From Methanomassiliicoccales archaeon PtaU1.Bin030 (GTDB lineage: Archaea; Thermoplasmatota; Thermoplasmata; Methanomassiliicoccales; Methanomassiliicoccaceae), in NCBI GenBank assembly GCA_002067635.1, contig MVRB01000143.1, positions 1 to 5,711 on the forward strand: a stretch of DNA of 5,711 nt, written 5' to 3'. The stretch's first letter is position 1; each line of letters starts with the position of its first letter. Under the pieces are notes generated by a model that saw nothing but the letters and a program-made list of their open reading frames with translations, ran no database searches and was not told the origin of the DNA. This document shows, in pieces, positions 1-4,728 of this stretch. The translations under genes were made by a program, and so were the position numbers.

Positions 1-1
1 G

Positions 2-559
2 CGTGTCCAAAGGCTCACCCAGGGCAACAAGGCTGCGGAATCTCCCAACAACGTCGGCGGTCGCCGAGCCTTCCCCCCCAAGCCGGAGAAGGACTACTCC
101 AAGAAGGTCAACAGGAAGGAGAGGAACAAGGCCAAGCTGTCCGCTCTGGCCGCTCTCGCTGACCCCGAGATGGTAAAGCTTCGGGGGCATCAGTTCGAGG
201 AAGGCATCACCATGCCAGTGGTCGTGGAGGACGACTTCGAGAAGCTCTCCACCACAAGCGATGTCGTGTCCGCCCTGGAGAAGCTGGGTGTTTCCCCTGA
301 CCTGGACCGGGCCAAGGACGGCAAGAAGATACGCGCCGGCCGTGGCAAGATGAGGGGCAGGAAGTACAAGACCCCTAAGAGCATCCTGGTGGTCGTTTCT
401 GCGAAGGAAGCACCGGTCTTCATGGGCGCCAACAACCTGCCGGGAGTAGAGATCGTTTCGACCGAGGGGCTGAGCGCCGGAGTGCTGGCCCCGGGCGGAG
501 TGGCAGGAAGGCTAGCGGTCTTCTCTGAGTCCGCCCTCAAGAAGGTAGGAGAGTGGTAG
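2..559 (+). CDS. rpl4: Large-subunit ribosomal protein L4 (uL4), archaeal type, 5' end missing
   Basis: uL4 binds 23S rRNA early in 50S assembly and its loop lines the peptide exit tunnel. The frame is open from base 2 to the TAG at 557-559, giving 185 residues without a start. Archaeal L4 is about 250 residues, so roughly the first 65 lie upstream of the window. The fragment opens with RVQRLTQGNKAAESPNN followed by VGGRRAFPPKPEKDYSKKVN, the basic central segment typical of archaeal/eukaryotic L4. It later has RGRKYKTPKSILVVV and the C-terminal APGGVAGRLAVFSESALKK, matching the family's ending, where a PG-rich turn precedes a GRL.(V/I).(S/T)ES helix. The ATG at 170 is internal, because conserved sequence continues in frame upstream of it. 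The stop lies two bases before L23. Identification is secure; only the N-terminus is unknown. Confidence 0.97.
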   Translation, partial: RVQRLTQGNKAAESPNNVGGRRAFPPKPEKDYSKKVNRKERNKAKLSALAALADPEMVKLRGHQFEEGITMPVVVEDDFEKLSTTSDVVSALEKLGVSPDLDRAKDGKKIRAGRGKMRGRKYKTPKSILVVVSAKEAPVFMGANNLPGVEIVSTEGLSAGVLAPGGVAGRLAVFSESALKKVGEW

Positions 560-561
560 GC

Positions 562-843
562 ATGGTCAACACCGACATACTGCTGCACCCCTATGTCACT
601 GAAAAAACTATGAATCACATGGCGGGAACTCCCACCCAGGATTACAAGGACGGCAACCGGATCGAGTTCGTGGTCCACAAGGAAGCGACCAAGAAGGAGA
701 TCAAGGAGGCCTTCGAGGAGCACTTCCAGGTGAAGGTCGTCAAGGTATGGACCAAGATCACCAAGGAAGGAAAGCGCGCGACCATCCAGCTCGCTGAGGG
801 CTACTCAGCCGAGGATATCGGGATGAGGATAGGAGTGTTCTGA
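562..843 (+). CDS. rpl23: Large-subunit ribosomal protein L23 (uL23)
   Basis: uL23 sits at the exit of the peptide tunnel, where signal recognition particle and other nascent-chain factors dock. The product is 93 residues, close to the usual archaeal size of 80-95. It shows the family opening DILLHPYVTEKTM, the core NRIEFVVHKEATKKEIKEAF, then VKVVKVWTKITKEGKRATI, and ends in GMRIGVF. A short insert (AGTPTQDYKDG, about residues 22-32) lengthens the first loop. I chose the ATG at 562, two bases after the L4 stop. An in-frame GTG at 553 would add three residues and overlap L4 by seven bases, but it leaves GGAG (548-551) only one base upstream, whereas that same motif is 10 bases from the ATG. 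It is the second gene seen in the co-transcribed cluster. Confidence 0.95.
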   Translation: MVNTDILLHPYVTEKTMNHMAGTPTQDYKDGNRIEFVVHKEATKKEIKEAFEEHFQVKVVKVWTKITKEGKRATIQLAEGYSAEDIGMRIGVF

Positions 844-849
844 GGCGAT
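842..849 (+). promoter_or_regulatory. Ribosome-binding site of L2 overlapping the L23 stop
   Basis: GAGGCGAT differs from the consensus GAGGTGAT at one base and begins inside the L23 stop TGA (841-843). The L2 ATG starts three bases after it, or seven after GAGG. Confidence 0.7.
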
Positions 850-852
850 AAT

Positions 853-1548
853 ATGGGAAAACAGCTCAGACAGCAGAGACGTGGAAAGGGCGGCGCGGTC
901 TACCGCAACCCTGGCCACAGGCAGATCGGCAACATTCGGTATCCCAACGTCGATGCCGGCACTGGCAAGATAGTCGACCTCATTCACGCCCCAGGTCGCA
1001 GCGGACCCCTGGCCAAGATCGATTTCTCCGGTGAGAACGTATTGATGATCGCCGCGGAGGGCATGGTGGTGGGTAAGAACGTCACCTATGACATGTCCGC
1101 CTCGGACCTCAGCCCGGGGAACGTCGTCCCTCTCAGTTCCGTGCCTGAAGGAAGTTACGTTTACAACGTTGAGGGACAGCCTGGCGATGGCGGTAAGTTC
1201 GTCCGCACAGCCGGTACGTCGGCGACCGTGGTCAGCAGAGGAGACAAGGTAGTGCTCCTCATGCCCTCTGGTTCGTTCAAGGCCTTCGACCCCCGCTGCC
1301 GTGCCTCCTTGGGCGTGGTCGCAGGCGGTGGTCAAAGGGAGAAGCCTTTCGGTAAGGCGGGTAACAAGTTCCACGCCTACCGCAGCCGGAGCAAGGCCTA
1401 CCTGAAGGTAAAGGGAGTGGCCATGAACCCGGTCAACCACCCCCACGGTGGCGGTGGCCACCCCCATGTGGGGAAGCCCAGCACCGTTGGAAGGAATGCG
1501 CCGCCCGGAAGAAAGGTCGGTCGCCTGTCCCCCAAGCGGAGGAAGTGA
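853..1548 (+). CDS. rpl2: Large-subunit ribosomal protein L2 (uL2)
   Basis: uL2 is among the most conserved 50S proteins. It binds 23S rRNA next to the peptidyl-transferase region and contributes to subunit joining. The 231-residue product is of the shorter archaeal/eukaryotic class (bacterial L2 is about 275). Visible parts are the N-terminal GKQLRQQRRGKGGAVYRNPG, an OB-like domain with LIHAPGRSGPLAKI (about residues 43-56), an SH3-like domain with GNVVPLSSVPEGSYVYNVE (about 89-107), and the C-terminal signature GVAMNPVNHPHGGGGHPH, continuing to GRNAPPGRKVG. His196 corresponds to the functionally important histidine of the bacterial DHPHGGG motif; the preceding residue is Asn195 here. The ATG at 853 follows a GAGGCGAT ribosome-binding site overlapping the L23 stop. 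Confidence 0.98.
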   Translation: MGKQLRQQRRGKGGAVYRNPGHRQIGNIRYPNVDAGTGKIVDLIHAPGRSGPLAKIDFSGENVLMIAAEGMVVGKNVTYDMSASDLSPGNVVPLSSVPEGSYVYNVEGQPGDGGKFVRTAGTSATVVSRGDKVVLLMPSGSFKAFDPRCRASLGVVAGGGQREKPFGKAGNKFHAYRSRSKAYLKVKGVAMNPVNHPHGGGGHPHVGKPSTVGRNAPPGRKVGRLSPKRRK

Positions 1549-1550
1549 TC
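1538..1550 (+). promoter_or_regulatory. Ribosome-binding site of S19 overlapping the L2 stop
   Basis: GGAGGAAGTGATC closely follows the archaeal Shine-Dalgarno consensus GGAGGTGATC with a small interruption. The TGA inside it (1546-1548) is the L2 stop codon, and the S19 ATG begins three bases after the motif. Its GTG (1545-1547) is in phase with S19 but is closed off by a TAG at 1551, so it cannot be a start. Confidence 0.75.
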
Positions 1551-1553
1551 TAG

Positions 1554-2015
1554 ATGGCAAAGGAGAAGATTGGCGGCCAGAAAGCCGCGCGCAGGAAGCA
1601 GCGCAAGAAGAAGGGCGGCATCACAGCCCGGCGCAAGAAGGAGTTCACCTACCGTGGCTTCACGATGGAGGAGCTGCTGGAGATGCCCTTTGACGAGATG
1701 GTCACTTTGCTCCCGTCCCGTGCCCGGAGGACCCTGGCCCGGGGAATGAACGATGAGCAGAGGACCGCATTCGAGGTTCTCAAGTCCGGTAACCGCGAGA
1801 TCACCAGGACCCACCGCCGTGACGTCCCCATCATCCCCCAGTTCGTGGGGAAGAAGGTGGCCGTTCACAACGGTAAGGAGTTCTTCGAGTTCGAGATCAA
1901 GCCGGAGATGATAGGACATTTCACTGGCGAGTTCGCCATGACCAGGCATGAAGTGAAGCACTCTGGACCGGGCGTCGGTGCCACCAGAGGTTCCAAGTTC
2001 CTGCCGCTTAAGTAA
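1554..2015 (+). CDS. rps19: Small-subunit ribosomal protein S19 (uS19; eukaryotic S15 relative) with basic N-terminal extension
   Basis: uS19 lies in the 30S head and contacts the decoding and A-site region and the intersubunit bridge. The 153-residue product has the archaeal/eukaryotic core: EFTYRGFTMEELLEMP (about residues 30-45), LLPSRARRTLARG, then RTHRRDVPIIPQFVGKKVAVHNGKEF and the C-terminal GEFAMTRHEVKHSGPGVGATRGSKF. Residues 1-29 form an extension with 14 Lys/Arg and no acidic residue except Glu4, likely to bind rRNA. The start is well supported: no ATG, GTG or TTG occurs in frame between codon 1 and Met38, and starting at Met38 would delete the conserved FTYRG. The ribosome-binding site overlaps the L2 stop, five bases upstream. 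Confidence 0.97.
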   Translation: MAKEKIGGQKAARRKQRKKKGGITARRKKEFTYRGFTMEELLEMPFDEMVTLLPSRARRTLARGMNDEQRTAFEVLKSGNREITRTHRRDVPIIPQFVGKKVAVHNGKEFFEFEIKPEMIGHFTGEFAMTRHEVKHSGPGVGATRGSKFLPLK

Positions 2016-2021
2016 GGTGGT
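2016..2021 (+). promoter_or_regulatory. Ribosome-binding site of L22
   Basis: GGTGGT directly follows the S19 stop and is three bases before the L22 ATG at 2025. It is a partial match to the archaeal consensus and the only candidate in the nine-base gap. Confidence 0.55.
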
Positions 2022-2024
2022 AAC

Positions 2025-2471
2025 ATGGCTGGATACACTCAATACACCGATCCGGACAAGACCGCGAGGGCCATTGGCAAGGAGAAGCCTGTCTCCCCCA
2101 AGGACTCACGCGAGATCTGCCGCATGGTCAGAGGCAAGAGCGTCGCCGTGGCGATCAGGATGCTGGAGGAGGTCATCGACCTCAAGAGGCCGGTACCATT
2201 CGGACGCTACAACACCGGGGTCGCCCACAAGATAGGCGTAGGCCCTGGAAGGTTCCCCAAGAAGTCCGCTATGGCTATCTTGGAGGTCATCCAGAGCGCT
2301 AAGCACAACGCAGAGTACAAAGGCCTTGACTCTGAGAACATGAAGGTCAAGGTCATCACCGCGAACCTCGGACGGACTATTCCTGGACACATGCCCCGTG
2401 CCTACGGCCGGAGCACCCCCTGGAACCAGCAGACCGTCAACATCGAGGTCATCCTGGAGGAGGCACAGTAA
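2025..2471 (+). CDS. rpl22: Large-subunit ribosomal protein L22 (uL22; eukaryotic L17 relative)
   Basis: uL22 binds all domains of 23S rRNA and sends a long beta-hairpin down the nascent-peptide tunnel to the constriction it shares with L4. The product is 148 residues, typical for archaea (bacterial L22 is about 110). It shows the helical N-terminal part SPKDSREICRMVRGKSVAVA and RMLEEVIDLKRPVPF, then the archaeal GRYNTGVAHKIG...GPGRFPKKSA, the helix ILEVIQSAKHNAEYKGL, and the hairpin region KVKVITANLGRTIPGHMPRA followed by YGRSTPWNQQTVNIEVIL, rich in Arg/Gly/Pro at the tip. The ATG at 2025 is nine bases after the S19 stop and follows GGTGGT at 2016-2021. The stop is two bases before S3. Confidence 0.97.
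   Translation: MAGYTQYTDPDKTARAIGKEKPVSPKDSREICRMVRGKSVAVAIRMLEEVIDLKRPVPFGRYNTGVAHKIGVGPGRFPKKSAMAILEVIQSAKHNAEYKGLDSENMKVKVITANLGRTIPGHMPRAYGRSTPWNQQTVNIEVILEEAQ
2456..2463 (+). promoter_or_regulatory. Ribosome-binding site of S3 within the end of L22
   Basis: GGAGGAGG lies in the last codons of L22, where it encodes part of the LEEA ending, and is 10 bases before the S3 ATG. It could pair strongly with the 3' end of 16S rRNA. Confidence 0.65.
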
Positions 2472-2473
2472 AT

Positions 2474-3217
2474 ATGGCAAACGAAAGGAAGTTCATAGCC
2501 GAGAACGTCCGCAGGGTCCTCCTCAAGGAATACTTGATGAAGGAGGTCACCAGGGCAGGGTTCGGCGGGCTAGATGTGCAGAGGACCCCCATGGGGACAA
2601 GGGTGACGCTCATCACCGAGCGCCCCGGAATCGTGATCGGTCGCCGTGGTGCGGCCATCAAGAACCTCACCCGAGCGATCGAGGAGGACTTCAAGTTCGA
2701 CAACCCCCAGGTGGAGGTCCAGGAGGTAGCCAACCCCAACCTCAACGCCCAGATCATGGCTGAGAAGCTGGCCTTCGCCCTGGAGAGGGGGTGGCACTTC
2801 CGCCGCGCGGGTCACAGCACCATCCGCAGGGTCATGGAGTCCGGCGCCCGGGGCTGCCATATCGTCATCGCCGGCAAGCTCACCGGACAGAGGCACAGGA
2901 CCGAGAAGTTCAAAGAAGGCTACATCAAGTTCTGCGGTGAGACCAAGCTGAAGAACGTGGACAAGGGCTACGCGGTAGCGAAGCTCAAGCCCGGCGTCAT
3001 CGGCGTCACAGTGGAGATCATGCACCCGGATGCGAAGCTTCCGGACGAGATCGACATCACTGCCCCAACGGAGGCAATGGAGAAGTTCCCCGAGATCGCA
3101 CCGCTGATGGTGAAGAAGGAGGAACCCTCTCCGATCGTTCCCTTGGAGGACGGCAGCACAGCTGAGGAACCCGCCCCTATCGATGAGGGCGAAGGCGTGA
3201 AGGAGGGTGAGCAGTAA
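2474..3217 (+). CDS. rps3: Small-subunit ribosomal protein S3 (uS3) with acidic C-terminal tail
   Basis: uS3 lies in the 30S head at the mRNA entry channel and helps clamp and unwind mRNA. The 247-residue product starts ERKFIAENVRRVLLKEYLMK and carries a KH RNA-binding domain with GIVIGRRGAAIKNL, whose GXXG loop is Gly56-Arg57-Arg58-Gly59. The C-terminal domain follows, with RRAGHSTIRRVMESGARGC, IAGKLTGQRHRTEKFKEGY and GVTVEIMHPDAKLPDEI (about residues 110-193). Residues 216-247 form a Pro-rich tail with 11 Asp/Glu and a single Lys; the tail is absent from the core fold and probably disordered. A strong GGAGGAGG at 2456-2463, inside the end of L22, lies 10 bases before the ATG. The stop shares one base with the L29 start. 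Confidence 0.97.
   Translation: MANERKFIAENVRRVLLKEYLMKEVTRAGFGGLDVQRTPMGTRVTLITERPGIVIGRRGAAIKNLTRAIEEDFKFDNPQVEVQEVANPNLNAQIMAEKLAFALERGWHFRRAGHSTIRRVMESGARGCHIVIAGKLTGQRHRTEKFKEGYIKFCGETKLKNVDKGYAVAKLKPGVIGVTVEIMHPDAKLPDEIDITAPTEAMEKFPEIAPLMVKKEEPSPIVPLEDGSTAEEPAPIDEGEGVKEGEQ
3202..3210 (+). promoter_or_regulatory. Ribosome-binding site of L29 within the end of S3
   Basis: GGAGGGTGA lies six bases before the L29 ATG at 3217 and is encoded within the acidic tail of S3. With the TAATG overlap it should allow both re-initiation and independent initiation. Confidence 0.65.
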
Positions 3218-3420
3218 TGGCCCTTCTGCGCACGTCAGAGATCAAGAGCATGAGCGGCGAAGAGCGCGCCAAGAAACTGCGCGAGCTCCGCGACGACCTC
3301 ATGCATGAGAGAGGCACCGCCGCAATGGGCGGAGCGCCCACCAACCCCGGCAAGATACGGGCCCTCAGGACCAACATAGCTAGGATCGAGACCATCCAGA
3401 AGGAGGAGGAGAAGCACTAA
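3217..3420 (+). CDS. rpl29: Large-subunit ribosomal protein L29 (uL29)
   Basis: uL29 is a small two-helix protein at the tunnel exit beside L23 and part of the docking platform for nascent-chain factors. The 67-residue product has the first helix around LLRTSEIKSMSGEERAKKLR, then ELRDDLMHERGTAAMGGAP, in which the loop GGAPTNPGKIR is the archaeal signature, and the last helix ALRTNIARIETIQKEEEK. The start ATG overlaps the S3 stop in TAATG, with GGAGGGTGA at 3202-3210 just upstream, so it is likely translated by re-initiation after S3. Its own stop overlaps the next start in the same TAATG pattern. Confidence 0.96.
   Translation: MALLRTSEIKSMSGEERAKKLRELRDDLMHERGTAAMGGAPTNPGKIRALRTNIARIETIQKEEEKH
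3402..3411 (+). promoter_or_regulatory. Ribosome-binding site of aIF1 within the end of L29
   Basis: The purine run GGAGGAGGAG encodes part of the Glu-rich end of L29 and lies eight bases before the aIF1 ATG at 3420. It provides overlapping GGAGG pairing registers. Confidence 0.65.
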
Positions 3421-3719
3421 TGGCTGAAATCTGCCCGGTATGTGGACTGCCCAAGGAACTGTGCATGTGCGAGGAGATCGCACGTGAGCAGCAGACTGTA
3501 AGGATCAGCACCGACAGCAGGCGTTACGGAAAGATCGTCACCGTGGTCGAAGGCATCGATGAGAACGACATAGACATGGACGATCTGGCAAAGAAATTGA
3601 AGAGCAAATGCGCCGCCGGCGGTACGGCCAAAGAGGGCCGCATTGAGCTGCAGGGTGACCACAAGAAGAAGGTCAAAGAGGTCCTCGAGCAAATGGGCTT
3701 CAAGACGGATGTCAGATGA
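3420..3719 (+). CDS. sui1: Translation initiation factor aIF1 (SUI1/eIF1 family) with N-terminal four-cysteine knuckle
   Basis: aIF1 binds the 30S platform near the P site and discriminates against wrong start codons; eIF1/Sui1 is its eukaryotic counterpart. The 99-residue product has Cys5, Cys8, Cys15 and Cys17 in CPVCGLPKELCMC, a CX2C-CXC arrangement suited to zinc and, as I recall, common in archaeal members. The SUI1 domain follows, from about residue 26 to 97: VRISTDSRRYGKIVTVVEGI, KKLKSKCAAGGTAKEGRIEL and QGDHKKKVKEVLEQMGF, where CAAGGT and LQGDH are family landmarks. The start overlaps the L29 stop by one base, with GGAGGAGGAG at 3402-3411. Its stop overlaps the Rpp29 start by four bases. 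The position after L29 is the standard archaeal one. Bacterial YciH is related, but the context here fits a core aIF1. Confidence 0.96.
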   Translation: MAEICPVCGLPKELCMCEEIAREQQTVRISTDSRRYGKIVTVVEGIDENDIDMDDLAKKLKSKCAAGGTAKEGRIELQGDHKKKVKEVLEQMGFKTDVR

Positions 3720-3979
3720 GCTTGAACAAGAGGGATGTCATGAGGTCGGAACTGATAGGTCTGGAGGTGGAGGTCCTGCCCAATAAGGGCTGCGGCAATA
3801 TACGCGGCACCATAGTGGATGAGACCAAGAACACCTTCGTCCTGCGCCGGTCAGACCGCGAGGTCACCGTGCCCAAGGCCTCTCATGATTTCATGTTCAC
3901 ATACCAGGGAGAAAAGGTTCTGATTCACGGTTCGGAGATCCAGCACCGACCTGAGGATCGTATCAAGAAGATAAGGTGA
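3716..3979 (+). CDS. rnp1: Ribonuclease P protein component 1 (Rpp29/Pop4 homologue)
   Basis: This is one of the protein subunits that help the archaeal RNase P RNA cleave 5' leaders from pre-tRNAs; archaeal Rpp29 pairs with Rpp21 on the specificity side of the RNA. The 87-residue product is almost entirely the Sm-like beta-barrel domain of the family: ELIGLEVEVLPNKGCGNIRG (about residues 11-30), TIVDETKNTFVLRRSDREVT (about 31-50) with the typical G-(T/I)-(I/V)-(V/I)-DET-NT pattern, then VPKASHDFMFTY and a basic C-terminus ending RIKKIR. It is at the short end of the archaeal size range, with little N-terminal extension. The start ATG overlaps the aIF1 stop as ATGA, which suggests coupled translation. 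Placement between aIF1 and S17 is the standard archaeal arrangement. Confidence 0.95.
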   Translation: MSLNKRDVMRSELIGLEVEVLPNKGCGNIRGTIVDETKNTFVLRRSDREVTVPKASHDFMFTYQGEKVLIHGSEIQHRPEDRIKKIR

Positions 3980-3981
3980 TC
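3973..3981 (+). promoter_or_regulatory. Ribosome-binding site of S17, contains the Rpp29 stop and decides the start
   Basis: AAGGTGATC matches the 3' part of the archaeal consensus. The Rpp29 stop TGA (3977-3979) is inside it. The S17 ATG at 3985 begins three bases after it (five after GGTGA), so the in-frame GTG at 3976, which is part of the motif, is not expected to start translation. Confidence 0.75.
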
Positions 3982-3984
3982 CCA

Positions 3985-4314
3985 ATGGCTAACGAAGTCA
4001 AGGATATTGGAATCGATGTTAAAGCGCCGGAGTCCGCCTGCACCGACAGACATTGCCCCTTCCATGGGGAACTGGCTGTGAAGGGGATGACCATCGAAGG
4101 GGTTGTCATTTCCACGAAGATGGACAAGACAGCGGTGGTGGAGCGCAACTATCTGAAATACCAGGAGAAGTACGAACGTTACGAGAAGAGGACGAGCCAC
4201 TACTCAGTGCACAACCCTCCATGCTTGGGGGTCAAGGCCGGCGACCAAGTAAAAATTATGGAGTGCCGCCCACTGAGCAAGACCGTCTCCTTCGTCATCG
4301 TTGAGAAGAGGTGA
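3985..4314 (+). CDS. rps17: Small-subunit ribosomal protein S17 (uS17; eukaryotic S11 relative)
   Basis: uS17 is a primary 16S rRNA-binding protein of the 30S body with an OB fold. The 109-residue product carries the archaeal N-terminal segment CTDRHCPFHGELAVKG (about residues 19-34), the core EGVVISTKMDKTAVVERNY with KYQEKYERYEKR, then HNPPCLGVKAGDQVKI and MECRPLSKTVSFVIVEK. There are four cysteines (19, 24, 80, 94); whether they bind metal cannot be judged from sequence. I chose the ATG at 3985. An in-frame GTG at 3976 would add three residues, but it lies inside the ribosome-binding site AAGGTGATC (3973-3981), which is well placed for the ATG. The gene begins five bases after the Rpp29 stop. 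Its start is slightly more AT-rich than its neighbours, with no sign of transfer. Confidence 0.96.
   Translation: MANEVKDIGIDVKAPESACTDRHCPFHGELAVKGMTIEGVVISTKMDKTAVVERNYLKYQEKYERYEKRTSHYSVHNPPCLGVKAGDQVKIMECRPLSKTVSFVIVEKR
4308..4314 (+). promoter_or_regulatory. Ribosome-binding site of L14, contains the S17 stop and decides the start
   Basis: GAGGTGA ends with the S17 stop codon (4312-4314) and lies five bases before the L14 ATG at 4320. The in-frame GTG at 4311 is within the motif, which argues for the ATG as the true start. Confidence 0.75.
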
Positions 4315-4319
4315 CCTCG

Positions 4320-4718
4320 ATGAAGGGAATCGCTGGCAAGCAGGCTCGCGGTGTTCAGACCGGCACCGTCCTCAACGTTATCGATAACACGGGCGCGAAG
4401 ACGATATCCATCATCACGGTCCCGGGCTACCACGGGACCGCCCGCAGGTACCCCAAGGCCGGCGTCGGTGATATCGTCATCGCCTCGGTGAAGAAGGGTT
4501 CCCCCGAGATGAGGAGGCAGGTCGTATACGCCGTCATAGTCCGGCAGCGCAGGCCTTTCCGCCGCGCTGACGGGGTCATGATCTCGTTCGAGGACAACGC
4601 CGCCGTCATCACCACCGAGGAGGGGGAGACCAAGGGAACGGACATCAAGGGACCCGTGGCAAGGGAAGCGGCGGAGAGGTGGCCCCGCATAGCGGCGACC
4701 GCCTCCACCATCATATGA
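4320..4718 (+). CDS. rpl14: Large-subunit ribosomal protein L14 (uL14)
   Basis: uL14 is a 23S-binding beta-barrel protein on the subunit interface of the 50S and forms a bridge to 30S. It is also where the anti-association factor aIF6 binds in archaea. The 132-residue product is the usual archaeal length. Recognisable parts are QTGTVLNVIDNTGAKTISII (about residues 13-32), ARRYPKAGVGDIVIASVKKG, PEMRRQVVYAVIVRQRRPF, SFEDNAAVITTEEGETKGTD and the very conserved ending IKGPVAREAAERWPRIA...ASTII. The ATG at 4320 is preferred over an in-frame GTG at 4311, because the latter is embedded in the GAGGTGA (4308-4314) that serves the ATG. It is five bases after the S17 stop. Confidence 0.98.
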   Translation: MKGIAGKQARGVQTGTVLNVIDNTGAKTISIITVPGYHGTARRYPKAGVGDIVIASVKKGSPEMRRQVVYAVIVRQRRPFRRADGVMISFEDNAAVITTEEGETKGTDIKGPVAREAAERWPRIAATASTII

Positions 4719-4725
4719 AGGTGAG
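4719..4725 (+). promoter_or_regulatory. Ribosome-binding site of L24
   Basis: AGGTGAG lies just after the L14 stop and three bases before the L24 ATG at 4729. It matches the GGTGA core of the consensus. Confidence 0.65.
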
Positions 4726-4728
4726 AAA

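Noticed and set aside
170..559. ATG at 170 as the start of a separate 129-residue protein.
   Set aside because: The frame continues upstream to base 2 with sequence clearly belonging to L4, so this is an internal methionine of a gene cut by the window edge.
190..723. A 177-codon minus-strand frame opposite L4 and L23.
   Set aside because: It covers two real genes on the other strand and has the low-complexity composition of an antisense shadow.
805..1560. A 251-codon open frame on the minus strand opposite L2.
   Set aside because: It lies antisense to a certain L2 gene and its translation resembles no family. Long antisense frames are expected in GC-rich genes with strong codon bias.
1398..2042. 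A 214-codon open frame on the minus strand opposite the L2 end and S19.
   Set aside because: It spans two clear genes antisense, is rich in Leu/Gly/Pro as expected for a shadow, and has no recognisable domain.
2398..2763. A 121-codon plus-strand frame across L22 and S3, and similar out-of-phase frames at 1448-1693, 1978-2235 and 4053-4304.
   Set aside because: Each overlaps certain genes in another phase and has a Pro/Gly/Arg/Ser-rich shadow composition with no homologous look.
560..4728. Possible promoters or terminators in the gaps between genes.
   Set aside because: No gap exceeds ten bases and none holds a TATA/BRE-like element or a T-rich run. All are explained by ribosome-binding sites.
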